Shown here: positions 21,591 to 23,353 of the stretch, piece after piece
Layout: each line of letters opens with the position of its first letter
How positions within the stretch are numbered: position 1 is the first letter of the stretch
Source of the DNA: RGIG8748 sp045646525
GTDB lineage: Bacteria > Bacillota > Clostridia > UMGS1810
DNA length: 23,353 nt
Direction: 5' to 3'
Assembly (NCBI GenBank): GCA_045646525.1
Contig: JAZRKX010000030.1
Location: 1 to 23,353 of the forward strand
Made by a program: the position numbers and the translations under genes
Notes under the pieces: model-generated
What the model was told of the DNA's origin: nothing
Seen by the model: the letters and a program-made list of their open reading frames with translations, nothing else
The model's database searches: none

Positions 21591-23353
21591 TTACCAAAAT
21601 CAAATATTGCCTTGCCTCCCTCGAGCTTAAGTGCGGCAGAAAAGCTCTTGCCCGTCTTTTGCGATACAAAACCGTCCAGCTTGTCTGTTTTGCCCTCTGT
21701 AAGAAGCTTTTCCACGGCTGTTTTGGGGATTGTTCTTGAACAAATAACACTCCTTAGCACAAAACGGCAGTTATTGTCCTTGTAACCCGTACAACTGTAG
21801 CCAAGCCACGAACGCACTATTTTGCCGTTGCAAAACGGACACGGTGCTATGATGTCTCCCACAAAGCCATCGTCTGTGTCGGGCTTTACGGAGTTAAACA
21901 CAGATGTAATCTCCTCTTTTGCAAGCTCTATGCTGTCAGACACCGTCATCTCGCCTCTGTACACACTTTTAAGTGCTTTGCCGAGAGTGGCGGTTTTATA
22001 TTTATCCATGGATATATTCATCCTTGCTATAGACTCTATGAGTTTTTCGCCGTCGGGCAATATGTGGTATACATCCTTTTTAAGGTCTATGTATCTGCTC
22101 TTTTGAGCATTGCCTATTATACCCGTACGGGTTGCCTCTGTGCCAAGCTCGAGTCCCTGAAACATAGCCTTGTACTCCTGTGCATCATCCTCATTTTCAG
22201 CATTTGCCTTATCCTCGCGGAAAGGATTTTTGAGGTAGTTGTTAAGAGTTTCGATGGTATAGTGTTTGGGAGGGGAAGTCTCCTTTTCTGCAGGTACAAA
22301 GTTTAAGGTTATCTCGTCTCCCTTTTTAAGTGGTGGGAGCATTTTGTCCTTTTTGGTATATTCATCGTATTTTGTCCAGCCAGGTTCCTCCATTATCATA
22401 CCCTTAACGGTATACTGCTCCTTGCCCGAAGCATCTATCGTGATTTCCGTTTTAAGTGCCTTGCACTCTTCCGAGCAGAATACTGCCACAAAACGCCGAA
22501 GTACCGTGGTATACACAACACGCTCGCTTTCTGTAAGCGCATCTTTACTCGGTATCTTCCTTGTAGGAGTAAGGGCGCTGTGGGATTCTATCTTGGAATC
22601 ATCGAATATGGTCTTTTTGTCCTTGAATTCCACGGGATAACCCATATCGGCAACAAGCTTTATTACCTCTTTTACCTTGCCTTTTTCTGCAGTTGCAAGA
22701 TACTCGGAATTCGTTCTGGGATATGTAAGATATCCTTTTTCGTACAAATCCTGTGTTACCTTGAGGCTTTCGTCCATGGACATCTTGTACTTTTTACCAA
22801 GTACATTCTGCAGTTTTGATAAGGAATACAGCTTACCCGGGGATACGGAATCCTTTTTGGACTTAACCTCGGTCACTAGTGCGGGATTGGCATTTAGTAC
22901 ATCACAGGAGCGCCTTGCCCTGTCTAAATCGTTCTTTTCGAACTTATGCTTACTGGTAAGTTCAAGCTCTACACCGTCTATAACGGTCTTACTTACAAGT
23001 GCATAGTATATATCCTTTTGGAAGTTTCTTATGGCAAGGTCTCTGTCGTATATCGCCTTTACTATAGGGACAATAACTCTGCCAACCCTCATGAGAGTGC
23101 CCATCTTAAGCGTGGCGTACCTTGTAAGGTTTACACCGTAGAGCCAGTCTATGTATGTTCTTGCAAGACCCTCGTTTGCAAGGTTGTCGTATTTACTGTC
23201 ATCCTCCATTACGGTTAAGGCTTCGAGTATGGTCTCTTTGGTCTGATCGGGAAGCCAAAGTCTCTTCTGAGCTTTGGGTGTCTTTAGTGCGTAACGCACG
23301 CAAAGTCTTATGATGATTTCGCCCTCGCGGTCAGCATCGCCTGCGTTTACAAT
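21587..23353 (-). CDS. topB: DNA topoisomerase III (type IA), N-terminus beyond the window
   Basis: Type IA topoisomerase that decatenates DNA through a transient 5'-phosphotyrosine link. The frame is open to the right edge (589 codons seen; the family is about 700), so a start is not visible. At the edge the Toprim acidic motif reads IVNAGDADREGEIIIRLC, with the DxD and the Glu. The active-site tyrosine lies in KGYLTYPRTNSEYL. Further on are GIIGNAQKSRYIDL and a C-terminal Cys-containing module (CPFCNGKIVRSWLGYSCTGY), then a topoisomerase C-terminal repeat (FVSQKTGKSFSAALKLEGGKAIFDFGN). Chromosomal context and absence of conjugation genes argue for a housekeeping copy, although plasmid and ICE copies exist. 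Confidence 0.95.
   Translation of the reverse strand: MVNAGDADREGEIIIRLCVRYALKTPKAQKRLWLPDQTKETILEALTVMEDDSKYDNLANEGLARTYIDWLYGVNLTRYATLKMGTLMRVGRVIVPIVKAIYDRDLAIRNFQKDIYYALVSKTVIDGVELELTSKHKFEKNDLDRARRSCDVLNANPALVTEVKSKKDSVSPGKLYSLSKLQNVLGKKYKMSMDESLKVTQDLYEKGYLTYPRTNSEYLATAEKGKVKEVIKLVADMGYPVEFKDKKTIFDDSKIESHSALTPTRKIPSKDALTESERVVYTTVLRRFVAVFCSEECKALKTEITIDASGKEQYTVKGMIMEEPGWTKYDEYTKKDKMLPPLKKGDEITLNFVPAEKETSPPKHYTIETLNNYLKNPFREDKANAENEDDAQEYKAMFQGLELGTEATRTGIIGNAQKSRYIDLKKDVYHILPDGEKLIESIARMNISMDKYKTATLGKALKSVYRGEMTVSDSIELAKEEITSVFNSVKPDTDDGFVGDIIAPCPFCNGKIVRSWLGYSCTGYKDNNCRFVLRSVICSRTIPKTAVEKLLTEGKTDKLDGFVSQKTGKSFSAALKLEGGKAIFDFGN

Noticed and set aside
1..23353. CRISPR arrays, tRNA genes, transposases, phage genes, att sites
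   Set aside because: I found no regularly spaced repeats, no tRNA cloverleaf or GTTCGA-type arms that held up, and no mobile-element proteins; topB alone is not evidence for an integrative element.

Overview
The window reads as a low-to-moderate GC, Gram-positive, endospore-forming Firmicute, most likely of the Clostridia. Supporting signs are strong GGAGG-type ribosome binding sites, three sporulation genes (yqfC, yqfD, ylbJ), a YqzL-type small protein between era and recO, a 265-nt SRP RNA with an Alu domain, RNase M5, and TTGACA/TATAAT promoters. Nearly all genes are on the minus strand; only ylbJ and one unrecognised small gene are on the plus strand. The window is cut at both ends: ppdK runs off the left edge and topB off the right edge.

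Reading the minus strand from about 5800 down to 1, a cluster holds yqfC-yqfD-phoH-ybeY-era-yqzL-recO and then ppdK. It combines sporulation, ribosome maturation (YbeY, Era, PhoH), DNA repair (RecO) and pyruvate/PEP interconversion. yqfC and the divergent ylbJ share a 63-bp gap in which I read two sigma-E-like promoters, one per strand. Facing ylbJ is a secreted 3D/G5 cell-wall protein (YabE type) with its own sigma-A promoter. Its terminator lies inside the 3' end of ylbJ, and the two stop codons overlap.

Upstream of the YabE-type gene lies a 652-bp stretch without a convincing gene (8002-8653). It holds the rnmV terminator, phased T-tracts, a perfect 15-bp palindrome and an orphan perfect Shine-Dalgarno sequence, and it could encode a small RNA. 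Next comes the run rlmB - ACT-domain protein (UPF0237) - UPF0210 protein - rnmV, then the aspartate-family operon hom-thrB-lysC behind a consensus sigma-A promoter, then dnaX preceded by the SRP RNA gene (ffs).

From 17.2 kb on are an unrecognised plus-strand gene, cardiolipin synthase, a TIGR04076-type gene broken by an in-frame TAG where a Trp codon is expected, an EamA-type exporter, a GIY-YIG nuclease, a PAQR/hemolysin III membrane protein, and most of DNA topoisomerase III. I found no CRISPR array, phage, transposase or complete mobile element. The points most worth a second look are the 8.0-8.65 kb non-coding region, the nonsense-interrupted TIGR04076 gene, the paired sporulation promoters and the promoterless ffs-dnaX junction.
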